Notes under the pieces: generated by a model
Database searches by the model: none
What the model saw: only the letters and a program-made list of their open reading frames with translations
Told to the model about the DNA's origin: nothing
Assembly (NCBI RefSeq): GCF_001613405.1
Contig: NZ_BDCH01000031.1
Coordinates: forward strand, 1 to 34,091
Length of the DNA stretch: 34,091 nt
Direction of reading: 5' to 3'
Origin: Nocardia crassostreae
GTDB lineage: Bacteria > Actinomycetota > Actinomycetes > Mycobacteriales > Mycobacteriaceae
Position numbers and translations under genes: made by a program
Part shown: in pieces, positions 23,120-30,815 of the stretch
Layout of the letters: every line of letters begins with the position of its first letter
Position numbering within the stretch: position 1 is the stretch's first letter

Positions 23120-23920
23120 ATGACGGACTCCCCGGTGCTCCACGTCGACGCGGTCGATTTCGTGCGCGACGGAAACCCGATCCTGCAAGGGGTTTCACTC
23201 GTCGTGCATCCCGGCGAGCACTGGGCGCTATTGGGGCCCAACGGCGCCGGGAAGACCACGCTGCTGCACATGCTCGGCGCATTCGAACACCCCACGCGCG
23301 GCGCGGTTTCGGTGCTCGGCCATCGACTCGGCCGGGTCGATATGCGCGCGCTGCGCGCCGCCATCGGCCACGTCGACCCGCGCCATGCGCCGCCCACACC
23401 CCTCACCGTGCACGAGGCCGTGCTGACCGGGGTCACGAATACCGCTGCGCTGGTACCGCGTTGGCGGCCGACCGCGGAACAGCTCGCCGAGGCCGATCGG
23501 CTCATCGACCTGCTCGGCCTGTCCCACCGCCACGACGCGCCGTGGCCGATCCTGTCCCAGGGTGAACGCGGTCGCGCGTTGATAGCCCGTGCCCTCATGC
23601 CGAGCCCGCGGCTGCTGCTGCTCGATGAGCCCGCCACCGGATTGGATCTCGCGGGCCGCGAACAACTCCTGGATCGCGTCGACCGTTTGCAGCGCGCACA
23701 CCCGGATCTGGCATCGGTGCTGGTCACGCATCATTTGGAGGAACTGCCGCCTGGGACGACGCTTGCGCTGCTGCTGCGCGCCGGGCAAGCGGTAGCCGCC
23801 GGACCGGTGGAGCAGGTGGTCACCACCGAGCACATCAGCGCCTGTTTCGAGCATCCGGTCCGGATCGTGCGCGCCGACGGCCGGTGGAGCGTGCGCCCCG
23901 CCCAATCCGCGTACAGCTGA
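23120..23920 (+). CDS. orphan ABC-transporter ATP-binding protein
   Basis: The 266-aa protein has a complete ATPase: ALLGPNGAGKTTLL (Walker A), LSQGERGRALIARAL (signature, Gln in place of the more usual Gly/Ser), LLLLDEPATGLD (Walker B) and VLVTHHLEELPP (H-loop). It resembles ATPases of the YlmA/ModF kind with a single domain. No membrane partner gene is present nearby, so either it pairs with a distant permease or it works without one. The ATG at 23120 lies 6 nt after TACAGT, pointing to a leaderless mRNA. It is convergent with the TetR gene (15 nt apart). Confidence 0.88.
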   Translation: MTDSPVLHVDAVDFVRDGNPILQGVSLVVHPGEHWALLGPNGAGKTTLLHMLGAFEHPTRGAVSVLGHRLGRVDMRALRAAIGHVDPRHAPPTPLTVHEAVLTGVTNTAALVPRWRPTAEQLAEADRLIDLLGLSHRHDAPWPILSQGERGRALIARALMPSPRLLLLDEPATGLDLAGREQLLDRVDRLQRAHPDLASVLVTHHLEELPPGTTLALLLRAGQAVAAGPVEQVVTTEHISACFEHPVRIVRADGRWSVRPAQSAYS

Positions 23921-23935
23921 ACAGTATCCAGCGCC

Positions 23936-24529
23936 TCACACCGTCGCGGCGAGCGAGTCGATCCAGCGTTCCAGCCGGTGCCCTTCCGCCGCCATCATGG
24001 CGGGATCACGAAACGTATTGGTGAGCAGGGAGATCCCCTGGTACGACGCGAGCAGCGCCACCGCCAGCTCCCCCGCGTCATCGCGGCCCATAGCCCGGAA
24101 CTGCACCTCGATCCAGTCCAGCATCCCGCGCATGACCTCGGCCAGTTCCTGATCCAGCCCGTCCGCGCACTTGTCCAGCTCGGTGGCGAGAGTTCCCGTG
24201 GGGCAACCGTATTCGGCCGCCAGATCGCGCTGCTCCACCCAACCGCGGACGAGGCCCTTGAGTCGCCCGGCCGGGTCGGCATCTTGTTCGAGGACAGCGA
24301 TGACCTCGCGCAGGGTCAGCGCGTGCGCGCCGATGGCGGCCTGGATCAGCTGGTCCTTGGTCTTGTAGTAGTAGTAGACGTTCCCCACCGGCACCTCGGC
24401 GACCTGGGCGATATCGGCGATGGTCGTCTTCTCCACACCCCGCTCGTAGAAGACCTGCGCCGCCGCCGCGGCCAGCCGCTCCCGCTTACCGGCCCGCGGA
24501 GCTCCCGCTCGAGTCCCTGAGTTAGTCAC
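23936..24529 (-). CDS. TetR-family repressor
   Basis: The 197-aa protein has the TetR helix-turn-helix at residues about 15-60: GKRERLAAAAAQVFYERGVE, KTTIADIAQVAEVPVGNVYY and YYKTKDQLIQAA. The C-terminal part (WVEQRDLAAEYGCPTGTLAT, ELDKCADGLDQELAEVMRGM) belongs to the TetR_C group that often senses small hydrophobic or electrophilic compounds. The GTG at 24529 is chosen because TATAGT (24542-24537) lies 7 nt upstream, a leaderless arrangement, and operator O1 covers both; a TTG at 24547 would lie upstream of that promoter. It is divergent from the NmrA-like gene and very likely represses both promoters. Confidence 0.88.
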   Translation of the reverse strand: MTNSGTRAGAPRAGKRERLAAAAAQVFYERGVEKTTIADIAQVAEVPVGNVYYYYKTKDQLIQAAIGAHALTLREVIAVLEQDADPAGRLKGLVRGWVEQRDLAAEYGCPTGTLATELDKCADGLDQELAEVMRGMLDWIEVQFRAMGRDDAGELAVALLASYQGISLLTNTFRDPAMMAAEGHRLERWIDSLAATV

Positions 24530-24538
24530 CCAACTGAC
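24521..24538. promoter_or_regulatory. TetR operator O1 over the tetR start
   Basis: GTTAGT-CACCCA-ACTGAC matches operator O2 in both half-sites except one base (consensus GTTAGT-N6-ACTRAC). It overlaps the GTG start codon and touches the TATAGT -10 of the TetR gene. Confidence 0.7.
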
Positions 24539-24540
24539 TA

Positions 24541-24569
24541 TAGACAATCGCGTGGAGATGCCCTACGGT
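24541..24569 (+). promoter_or_regulatory. promoter of the NmrA-like gene
   Basis: TAGACA (24541-24546) and TACGGT (24564-24569) are 17 nt apart, a good -35/-10 pair. The transcription start would fall near 24576, at the left edge of O2. Confidence 0.55.
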
Positions 24570-24574
24570 TCGTT

Positions 24575-24592
24575 GTTAGTCAGCTAACTAAC
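24575..24592. promoter_or_regulatory. TetR operator O2 at the transcription start of the NmrA-like gene
   Basis: GTTAGT-CAGCTA-ACTAAC is a perfect 6-bp inverted repeat with 6-nt centre. Its centre is 54 bp from that of O1, about five helical turns, so two dimers would lie on the same face. Confidence 0.72.
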
Positions 24593-24607
24593 TCAGGAGT
24601 GAGACAG

Positions 24608-25447
24608 ATGATCGTGGTGACCGGAGCGACCGGAAACGTCGGACGCGAACTGGTGCGCATGCTCGCGGACGCGGGCGAGCAGGTGACGGCGGTATCCCGC
24701 CGGACGGCCGCGGACCTGCCCGACGGTGTGCGGCACGTGGCCGCCGACCTGACCGATACGCCGAGCCTGGCCACGGCGTTCGAGGGCGCGAAGCGGCTCT
24801 ACCTGCTCTTCGCACAGGGATCTTTCGAAGCCGATGTGCCGGGCATTCTCGCGGCCGCCGCGGCGGCGGGAGTGCGGCGCGTCGTGCTCCAGTCCTCGCA
24901 AGGCGTCGCCACCCGGCCGGACAGCGTGTCGCACGGGCAGTTCGGCAAGGCGGTCGAGGTCGCCGTCCAGGAGTCCGGGCTCGAGTGGACGATCCTGCGG
25001 CCGGGCGGTTTCGATTCGAACATGTTCGCCTGGGCCGATCAGGTGCGCACCGAGCGCACCGCCGCCGCGCCTTTCGGTGACGTCGGCATTCCCTTCGTCG
25101 ATCCCGAGGACATCGCGGCCGTGGCCGCCGTCGCACTGCGCGAGGACGGCCACGCCGAGCGGATCTACACCCTGACCGGTCCGGTCGCCGACACCCCGCG
25201 TGAGCGGGCGGCCGCGCTGACCGAAATCCTCGGCGAGCCCGTGGAATTCCTTGAGCAGACCGCCGCCGAGGCGCGCGAGCAGATGCTGCACTTCATGCCG
25301 CCGGAGGTCGTGGACACCACCCTCGCCGTCCTCGGGCGGCCGACGGAGGACGAGGTACGCATCAGCTCCGACATCGAACAGGTCCTGGGCCGTGCCCCCT
25401 ACCCCTTCGCCACCTGGGCCGAGCGCAACATCCCCGCCTTCCGCTGA
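24608..25447 (+). CDS. NmrA-like NAD(P)-binding oxidoreductase (atypical SDR)
   Basis: The 279-aa protein starts MIVVTGATGNVGRELVRMLA, the TGxxGxxG NAD(P) motif, and then VTAVSRRTA at the end of strand 2 and HVAADLTDTPSLATAFEGAK. VRRVVLQSSQGVATRP replaces the usual Ser-Tyr-Lys active site, and ESGLEWTILRPGGFDSNM and VGIPFVDPEDIAAVAAVAL are typical of NmrA/QOR2-like proteins. Such proteins are quinone or azo-type reductases or redox sensors; which one cannot be told. The ATG at 24608 has AGGAG 8 nt upstream. Being divergent from TetR with paired operators, it is presumably induced by the repressor's ligand, which may be its substrate. Confidence 0.88.
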   Translation: MIVVTGATGNVGRELVRMLADAGEQVTAVSRRTAADLPDGVRHVAADLTDTPSLATAFEGAKRLYLLFAQGSFEADVPGILAAAAAAGVRRVVLQSSQGVATRPDSVSHGQFGKAVEVAVQESGLEWTILRPGGFDSNMFAWADQVRTERTAAAPFGDVGIPFVDPEDIAAVAAVALREDGHAERIYTLTGPVADTPRERAAALTEILGEPVEFLEQTAAEAREQMLHFMPPEVVDTTLAVLGRPTEDEVRISSDIEQVLGRAPYPFATWAERNIPAFR

Positions 25448-25458
25448 GGCAGCGCGCG

Positions 25459-25538
25459 GGTTCACACCCCTTATCCCCGGTACACACCCCGAAACGACGT
25501 CCGCAAGGGGTGTGAATCGACCGGAAGGGGTGTGAACC
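25459..25538. repeat. four copies of a TTCACACCCCTT-type motif in nested inverted arrangement (terminator)
   Basis: Copies lie at 25459 (GGTTCACACCCCTT), 25479 (GGTACACACCCC), and inverted at 25505 (AAGGGGTGTGAATC) and 25525 (AAGGGGTGTGAACC). The outer pair is a perfect 14-bp inverted repeat; copies 1 and 3 can also pair, over 12 bp, and the inner pair over at least 7. The element fills the gap between two convergent genes, 3 bp from the second stop, and can form alternative long hairpins on either strand. Confidence 0.7.
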
Positions 25539-25540
25539 GG

Positions 25541-26971
25541 TTATGTTGCGGGTAGCCAGTTGCCGTGGAATCCGGCGGGTACCCGGTGCGGCAGGTGGAT
25601 GCTCGCGACCGTCTCGAGGGTTCCGGCGTCCAGGATGGCGAGATCGCTGCGATCGGTGGCGGCATCGTAGACGAATCCCATGAGCACGCCCTCGTCCTCG
25701 GCGGCATCGGCGGCGGCGGGCTCGAAGACGAATTCGCCCAATTGCGTTCCCGGACCGAATGATCGGGAAGCGGTCGTCCCGTTGATCAGATCGTGCTTGT
25801 ACAGGGTGGATTCGCCGCTCAAGCCCGGGCCGACCGAGGGCGCGTAGCCGAAGCGGTGCCGCTTGCCGATCAGGCGCTCGTCGATGCGCGGGAATTCCTG
25901 TGCGCGATCGTCGAAACGGGACTGGCGCACCTTGCCCGCGACGAGATCGACCTCCCAGCGGTCCAGGGCTGGCGCGCCGTCATCGGGGCCGAAATGGTTG
26001 GTGTCGAACATCTTCGGATAGCGGACCGCATCGAGCACGAGGGTGTCGCCGTCCTCGTAGGCGTTCATGGGATGGAAGATATAGCAGGGTTCCACCTCGA
26101 ACCAGCGCACCGCGTCCGCCGAGCCCGTGCGCGGCATGACCCCGACGCGCGCCGGATACTTCGGATTCCAGCTGTAGGGCAGCCGCCGGTCGCGGGGCGG
26201 CTCGGACGGGCGCGGCGGGCTGGGGATGCGCACCCGGCCGATGAGGGCCGACAGCAGCAGTCGCGCGGGCAGCCGCAGCCAGCGCGGCGCCGCCATCTCG
26301 GCGACCGTGCCGACATCGAAGGTGACCGGCAGATCGTAGAACACGACGTAGTTCTCGGTGAGTGAGAAGTCGTGCATCATCGGCGAGCCGCCGACCTCGA
26401 TATCCACCGTGTGCCTGGCCCGCCCGTCGACCCCGATCACCGAGTACCGCACGGATTTCGGCCGCAGGAAGGAGTAGGACACCGCGTGCAGCTCACCGGT
26501 GGCGGGATCGCGCTTGGGGTGTGCGGTGTAGCCGCCGCTCAAGGTGCCGTCGAAATCGCAGACGCCGACGGTGTCCAGGTCCTCGGACAGCTCGTAGACG
26601 GGTCCGCCCGCTGCCACCAGCGCGAGCGTGCGGCCTGCGTGGCCGATCACATTGGTGTTCGCGCCGACGCCGAACGATCCGCGCGGGTCGGAGTGCACGG
26701 GTTCACCGAGTCCGAGCGAGGTCATGGGACCGCGCACCCAGCGATTGCGGTACCACTCGGCCCGCCCGTCGCGCAGCCGGATGCCGTGCACCATGCCGTC
26801 GCCCATGAACCAGTGGTAGAGCTGTGGATCGATCTCACCGATCGGATTGGGGCCGTTGCGCAGATAGCGGCCGTCGAGATGTGCGGGAATCGTCCCGCTT
26901 ACCGGCAATTCGGTCAGAGTGAATTCGTGCTGGATCGGGGCGAAGCCGCCCTCGAGATAGCGATTGCCCAC
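25541..26971 (-). CDS. carotenoid oxygenase family protein (carotenoid/apocarotenoid cleavage dioxygenase)
   Basis: The 476-aa protein begins MGNRYLEGGFAPIQHEFTLT and continues GRYLRNGPNPIGEIDPQLYHW with FMGDGMVHGIRLRDGRA, the family's N-terminal blade. The four iron-binding histidines are visible in YTAHPKRD, SPMMHDFSLTENYVVFYDLP, IFHPMNAYEDGD and AGFHGNWLP at the C-terminus. The family oxidatively cleaves double bonds of carotenoids, retinoids or stilbenes; the substrate is not predictable. It is a seven-bladed propeller acting in the cytoplasm, possibly membrane-attached. The GTG at 26971 is fixed by AGGAGG 8 nt upstream. A minus-strand TTAGGCT about 40 nt upstream could be its -10. It follows priA on the same strand after 61 nt. 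Confidence 0.92.
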   Translation of the reverse strand: MGNRYLEGGFAPIQHEFTLTELPVSGTIPAHLDGRYLRNGPNPIGEIDPQLYHWFMGDGMVHGIRLRDGRAEWYRNRWVRGPMTSLGLGEPVHSDPRGSFGVGANTNVIGHAGRTLALVAAGGPVYELSEDLDTVGVCDFDGTLSGGYTAHPKRDPATGELHAVSYSFLRPKSVRYSVIGVDGRARHTVDIEVGGSPMMHDFSLTENYVVFYDLPVTFDVGTVAEMAAPRWLRLPARLLLSALIGRVRIPSPPRPSEPPRDRRLPYSWNPKYPARVGVMPRTGSADAVRWFEVEPCYIFHPMNAYEDGDTLVLDAVRYPKMFDTNHFGPDDGAPALDRWEVDLVAGKVRQSRFDDRAQEFPRIDERLIGKRHRFGYAPSVGPGLSGESTLYKHDLINGTTASRSFGPGTQLGEFVFEPAAADAAEDEGVLMGFVYDAATDRSDLAILDAGTLETVASIHLPHRVPAGFHGNWLPAT

Positions 26972-27032
26972 AGCAGGGCCTCCTACCTGGATATCAGCGT
27001 TATGCCCACCAGCCTAACGCCGTCACCGGAGG

Positions 27033-29408
27033 TCAGCCGATATCGATGGGATCGATCTGGACGCGCAGCGGGTCGTCGGAGTTGTGGGTGCTGCGCACCG
27101 CCTGCGCGGCCGTCAGCGCGCGAGCCAGGGCTGAGCCCGCCGATCGGTCGACGCGCAGGATCATGCGTTCGACCTCGGCCGGAGAATCCCCGCTGCTGAA
27201 CGGTTTTCGCGCACCGAAGGGCAGCGGAACCGGCCCGAGGACCTCGACGAAATCGGGCAGCTTTGCCTCGGTGAGCAGTTCGGCGATGGAGTCGGTGGTG
27301 CCGTCGATGGCTGCCAGCCGGACAGCGGGCGGGAACCGGACCTCGGTGCGGCCCGACAGTTCGATCTGGGCGTGCCACACCGGATCCCAGCGCAGCAGCG
27401 CCTGCACGGTGGGCAGCGTGGGTTCGGCCATGACCAGGGCCTGACCCTTCGGACGGACCAGCGCGGTGGCAGACATCCAGCGCCGCAACGTATCCTCGGC
27501 CGCCCGCAGATCGGCCCGCCCCAGCAAGGCCCACCCGTCGAGCAGCAGCGCGACGCCGTAGCCCCCGGGCACGGTCGGTTCCGCGCCAATGGTCGCCACC
27601 ACGACCTGCGGTCCGGGCGGCACCTCACTCAGCACATTCCCGCCGCCCGAACCCCGCACCGGCACACCGGGAAACGCCCGCCCCAACTCCTCCGCCGTCC
27701 GCGCCGCACCGATCACCACCGCGCGCAAGGCACGCGACCCGCACGTCCCGCATCGGAAGGCGGGCTCGGTCTTTCCGCACCACCGGCATGTCGGGCTGTG
27801 TGCCACCTCTCCGCGTGGCTGCGCCACGCTCGCGGCGACACCGACCTCCCTGGCGGAACGCCGACCACCGTCGCCACCCGCAGAACGCCCAGAACCACCA
27901 CCACCGGCAGCACGGCCCGCGCCCTCGCCACGGGCGAAGCCCTCCACCGCATCACCAGCACTCGACCTCGCCGCGAGTGGCTTGGATCCGTTGTCCGGCA
28001 AGGCCAATGGGCCACTGCAGTGCCGACACCGGGCGGGCGTCCGGCATTTCGCGCACGACAGCGCCGGGATGTACCCCCTGCGCGGCACCTGCACGAGCAC
28101 CGGAGCCCCCTCGGCCAGTGCACGTTTGGCCGCCATGAACGCCTCACCCGGAATCCGCACCGCCTTGGCGATCGGATCCCGCTCCAGCGCCACATCGGTA
28201 TCCCCCGGCGCCTTGATCCGAGGCATGGCCGCCCGCAGATCAGCCCGATCCGCGAGCAGGTCATGCGCCCACCCGGATTCGACAATCGCCTGCACCTCGG
28301 CCGTCCGCGCAAACCCGCCCGCCACGAACGCCGCCCCCGTCTCGTGCGCCCGCAACATGGCCACCTCGCGCGCATGCGGATACGGCGCTCGCGGCTCCGC
28401 GTACGTATCGTCCCCGTCATCCCAAATAGCAATGAGACCAAGGTCTTTCACCGGCGCGAACACCGAACTCCGCGTCCCCACCACAATGCGCGCCGTCCCC
28501 CGCAGCGCCGCCAGCCACCGCCGATACCGCGCCGAAGGCCCCAACCCCGCCGCTAGCCCCGCCGCCGACTCCCCCACCAACGCAACGCATTCCCCGAGCA
28601 CCCGATCCAAATCCCGCTGATCGGGCACCATCACGATCGCGCTGCGCCCACCCCCCACCACCACGGCAGCCATCTCCGCCAGCCGTCGCGCCCAATCCTC
28701 CCCCGGCAACGCCTGCCACCCCGCCCGCGGCCCCCGCCCCGCCGCCAGCGCAGCCAGAAACGACTCCCCGTGCACATACCTCCCCCAGCCTGGGAAGTCC
28801 TCCGCCCCATGCGTTACCGAAACACCCACCGCAACAGGCACATCGGGTACCGGACTGTTGACTTCCGCATTCGCCGCTACAGCTGAACCGGTGGCCGCGA
28901 CAACATCGGACGAAATCTGATCCGCTACAACGTTGCTTCCGTCTCCGGATGCGTCACGTGACGCACCATCGTGAATGTCGGCCTCCGATGTGGTGGCCTT
29001 TTTGCGGCGGGACTTCGGCTTTGCGGGGGGCTTGGTGGCGCCCTCGGATTCGACCTTGGCGTGGCGGGGTGGGATGGCCAGGCGGAGGACGTCGGCGCGG
29101 GTGCCTGCGTAGCGGGCTGCTACCGCTGTTATGAGGCGGAGGATTTCGGGGGTGAGGACGCGTTCGGGGGAGACGACGCGGTCCAGGGGCATGAGTTTGC
29201 CCGTGTGGGGGGATTTTTCGAGGCGCTCGAGGATGTAGCCGTCGATGAGGCGGCCGGAGAAGCGGACTCGGACGCGGACGCCGGGTTGGGCGTCGGCGGA
29301 CATCTCGGGGGGGACCACGTAGTCGAAGTCCCGGTCGAGGTGGGCCGGTTCCAGCAGCGGGAGCACCCGCGCGATGGGGTGTCCCGCCGCTGGTTCCGTG
29401 TGGGTCAA
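27033..29408 (-). CDS. priA: PriA-like primosomal protein, probable helicase-inactive actinobacterial form with two insertions
   Basis: PriA restarts stalled replication forks. The 791-aa protein begins with the 3'-end-binding domain (IARVLPLLEPAHLDRDFDYV, QPGVRVRVRFSGRLIDGYIL, AARYAGTRADVLRLA). In the helicase region no Walker A GKT is seen, and the DEAH-type box reads IAIWDDGDDTYAEP, as in other actinobacterial homologues annotated as probable and ATPase-inactive. The zinc cysteines are present (SCAKCRTPARCRHC near 450-462; CRWCGKTEPAFRCGTCG near 541-556), but about 70 Gly/Ser/Arg-rich residues lie between the two clusters. A second low-complexity insertion of about 80 residues follows the first domain (KPKSRRKKATTSEADIHDG...). 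The start is a TTG directly after the metK stop (TAATTG); homologues begin at this position. Confidence 0.9.
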   Translation of the reverse strand: MTHTEPAAGHPIARVLPLLEPAHLDRDFDYVVPPEMSADAQPGVRVRVRFSGRLIDGYILERLEKSPHTGKLMPLDRVVSPERVLTPEILRLITAVAARYAGTRADVLRLAIPPRHAKVESEGATKPPAKPKSRRKKATTSEADIHDGASRDASGDGSNVVADQISSDVVAATGSAVAANAEVNSPVPDVPVAVGVSVTHGAEDFPGWGRYVHGESFLAALAAGRGPRAGWQALPGEDWARRLAEMAAVVVGGGRSAIVMVPDQRDLDRVLGECVALVGESAAGLAAGLGPSARYRRWLAALRGTARIVVGTRSSVFAPVKDLGLIAIWDDGDDTYAEPRAPYPHAREVAMLRAHETGAAFVAGGFARTAEVQAIVESGWAHDLLADRADLRAAMPRIKAPGDTDVALERDPIAKAVRIPGEAFMAAKRALAEGAPVLVQVPRRGYIPALSCAKCRTPARCRHCSGPLALPDNGSKPLAARSSAGDAVEGFARGEGAGRAAGGGGSGRSAGGDGGRRSAREVGVAASVAQPRGEVAHSPTCRWCGKTEPAFRCGTCGSRALRAVVIGAARTAEELGRAFPGVPVRGSGGGNVLSEVPPGPQVVVATIGAEPTVPGGYGVALLLDGWALLGRADLRAAEDTLRRWMSATALVRPKGQALVMAEPTLPTVQALLRWDPVWHAQIELSGRTEVRFPPAVRLAAIDGTTDSIAELLTEAKLPDFVEVLGPVPLPFGARKPFSSGDSPAEVERMILRVDRSAGSALARALTAAQAVRSTHNSDDPLRVQIDPIDIG

Positions 29409-30623
29409 TTACAGACCGGCGGCGGCGCGGAGCTTGTCCGCGCGGTCGGTGCGCTCCCAGGGGAGGTCCACGTCGGTGCGGCCGAAGTGGCCGTACGCGG
29501 CGGTGGGGGCGTAGATGGGGCGGAGCAGGTCGAGGTCGCGGATGATGGCGCCGGGGCGCAGGTCGAAGACCTCGCTGATGGCGGCGGAGATCTTGGACGG
29601 ATCGATCTGCTCGGTGCCGAAGGTCTCGACGAACAGGCCGACTGGGGCGGCCTTGCCGATGGCGTAGGCGACCTGGACCTCGACGCGCTCGGACAGGCCC
29701 GCGGCGACGACGTTCTTGGCGACCCAGCGCATGGCGTAGGCGGCGGAGCGGTCGACCTTCGACGGGTCCTTGCCGGAGAAGGCGCCGCCGCCGTGGCGGG
29801 CCATGCCGCCGTAGGTGTCGACAATGATCTTGCGGCCGGTCAGGCCCGCGTCACCCATGGGGCCGCCCAGGACGAACTTGCCCGTGGGGTTGACCAGCAG
29901 GCGAATGTTGGAGGTGTCCAACGGATTCGGCAGCGCCAGCTCGGCGAGCACCGAATCGACGACCTTCTCCCGGATGTCGGGGGTGAGCAGGTTGTCGAGG
30001 TCGATATCGGCGGCGTGCTGGGTGGAGATGACCACCGTGTCCAGGCGCACCGGCTTGTCACCCTCGTATTCGATGGTGACCTGGGTCTTGCCGTCGGGAC
30101 GCAGGTACGGCAGCACACCGGACTTGCGGACCTCGGTCAGACGCCGCGAAAGCTTGTGCGCCAGCGAGATCGGCAGCGGCATGAGCTCGGGGGTCTCGAC
30201 GGTGGCGTACCCGAACATCAGACCCTGATCGCCCGCGCCCTGGCGCGCGATCTCGTCGTCCTCACCACCGACGCGGGCCTCGTGCGAGGTGTCCACGCCC
30301 TGGGCGATATCCGGCGACTGCGCGCCGATGGCGACGTTCACGCCGCAGGACGCGCCATCGAAACCCTTTGCGGAAGAGTCGTATCCGATCTCCAGGACCT
30401 TCTCGCGAACGATGGTCGGGATATCGGCGTAGGCCGAGGTGGTGACCTCTCCGGCCATATGCACCTGGCCGGTGGTGACCATCGTCTCCACCGCCACGCG
30501 GCTGCGCGGATCGGCCGCGAGCAACGCGTCGAGGATGGAATCGCTGATGGCATCACAGATCTTGTCCGGATGACCCTCGGTCACGGACTCACTGGTGAAT
30601 AGGCGGCTGCCAGTCGTGCGCAC
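29409..30623 (-). CDS. metK: S-adenosylmethionine synthetase
   Basis: MetK makes S-adenosylmethionine from methionine and ATP. The 404-aa protein starts VRTTGSRLFTSESVTEGHPD with the catalytic His in GHPDK, and continues with GEVTTSAYADIPTIVREKVL, QSPDIAQGVD, GAGDQGLMFGYA (the family hexapeptide GAGDQG), YLRPDGKTQVTIEYE and GGGAFSGKDPSKVDRSAAY, the phosphate-binding nonapeptide. All key residues are present and the length is normal. The GTG at 30623 has GAGGG 7 nt upstream. The open frame extends far upstream but contains the promoter. It is directly followed by priA, with no gap, so the two are co-transcribed. Confidence 0.97.
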   Translation of the reverse strand: MRTTGSRLFTSESVTEGHPDKICDAISDSILDALLAADPRSRVAVETMVTTGQVHMAGEVTTSAYADIPTIVREKVLEIGYDSSAKGFDGASCGVNVAIGAQSPDIAQGVDTSHEARVGGEDDEIARQGAGDQGLMFGYATVETPELMPLPISLAHKLSRRLTEVRKSGVLPYLRPDGKTQVTIEYEGDKPVRLDTVVISTQHAADIDLDNLLTPDIREKVVDSVLAELALPNPLDTSNIRLLVNPTGKFVLGGPMGDAGLTGRKIIVDTYGGMARHGGGAFSGKDPSKVDRSAAYAMRWVAKNVVAAGLSERVEVQVAYAIGKAAPVGLFVETFGTEQIDPSKISAAISEVFDLRPGAIIRDLDLLRPIYAPTAAYGHFGRTDVDLPWERTDRADKLRAAAGL

Positions 30624-30666
30624 AGTTGTTCCCTCTCCCTGAACGGGTTTCTCGTATCGGCCTGCG

Positions 30667-30694
30667 ACAGTAGCGCCGCGGCGCCACTGCACAA
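30667..30694 (-). promoter_or_regulatory. metK promoter with a palindromic spacer
   Basis: On the minus strand TTGTGC (30694-30689) and TACTGT (30672-30667) are 16 nt apart. The spacer contains the perfect palindrome GCGCCGCGGCGC (30673-30684), which could be an operator. The transcript would start near 30660 with a leader of about 37 nt. Confidence 0.5.
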
Positions 30695-30747
30695 CCCTTT
30701 GTCTCAGACTATTCCAAACCCATGACCGCTTGGGCCACGTGCGTGTT

Positions 30748-30814
30748 CCCGCCACGCCGCACCTTGATGACGGTGCGTTCGCGACCCGGCCAGTGACCTG
30801 CCGGGTGTGGCGGG
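30748..30814. ncRNA. candidate structured element with a three-way-junction fold
   Basis: CCCGCCAC (30748-30755) pairs with GTGGCGGG (30807-30814) to close two inner hairpins: GCACC/GGTGC (30759-30776, 8-nt loop) and ACCCGGC/GCCGGGT (30784-30806, 9-nt loop). The second inner stem directly abuts the closing stem. All three stems are perfect. It lies between coaBC and the metK promoter and matches no riboswitch I know; it may be a read-through or processing element of the coaBC mRNA rather than an independent RNA. Confidence 0.35.
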
Positions 30815-30815
30815 T

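Noticed and set aside
30624..30815. SAM riboswitch in front of metK
   Set aside because: The structured element lies upstream of the likely metK promoter and lacks the conserved core bases of known SAM classes.
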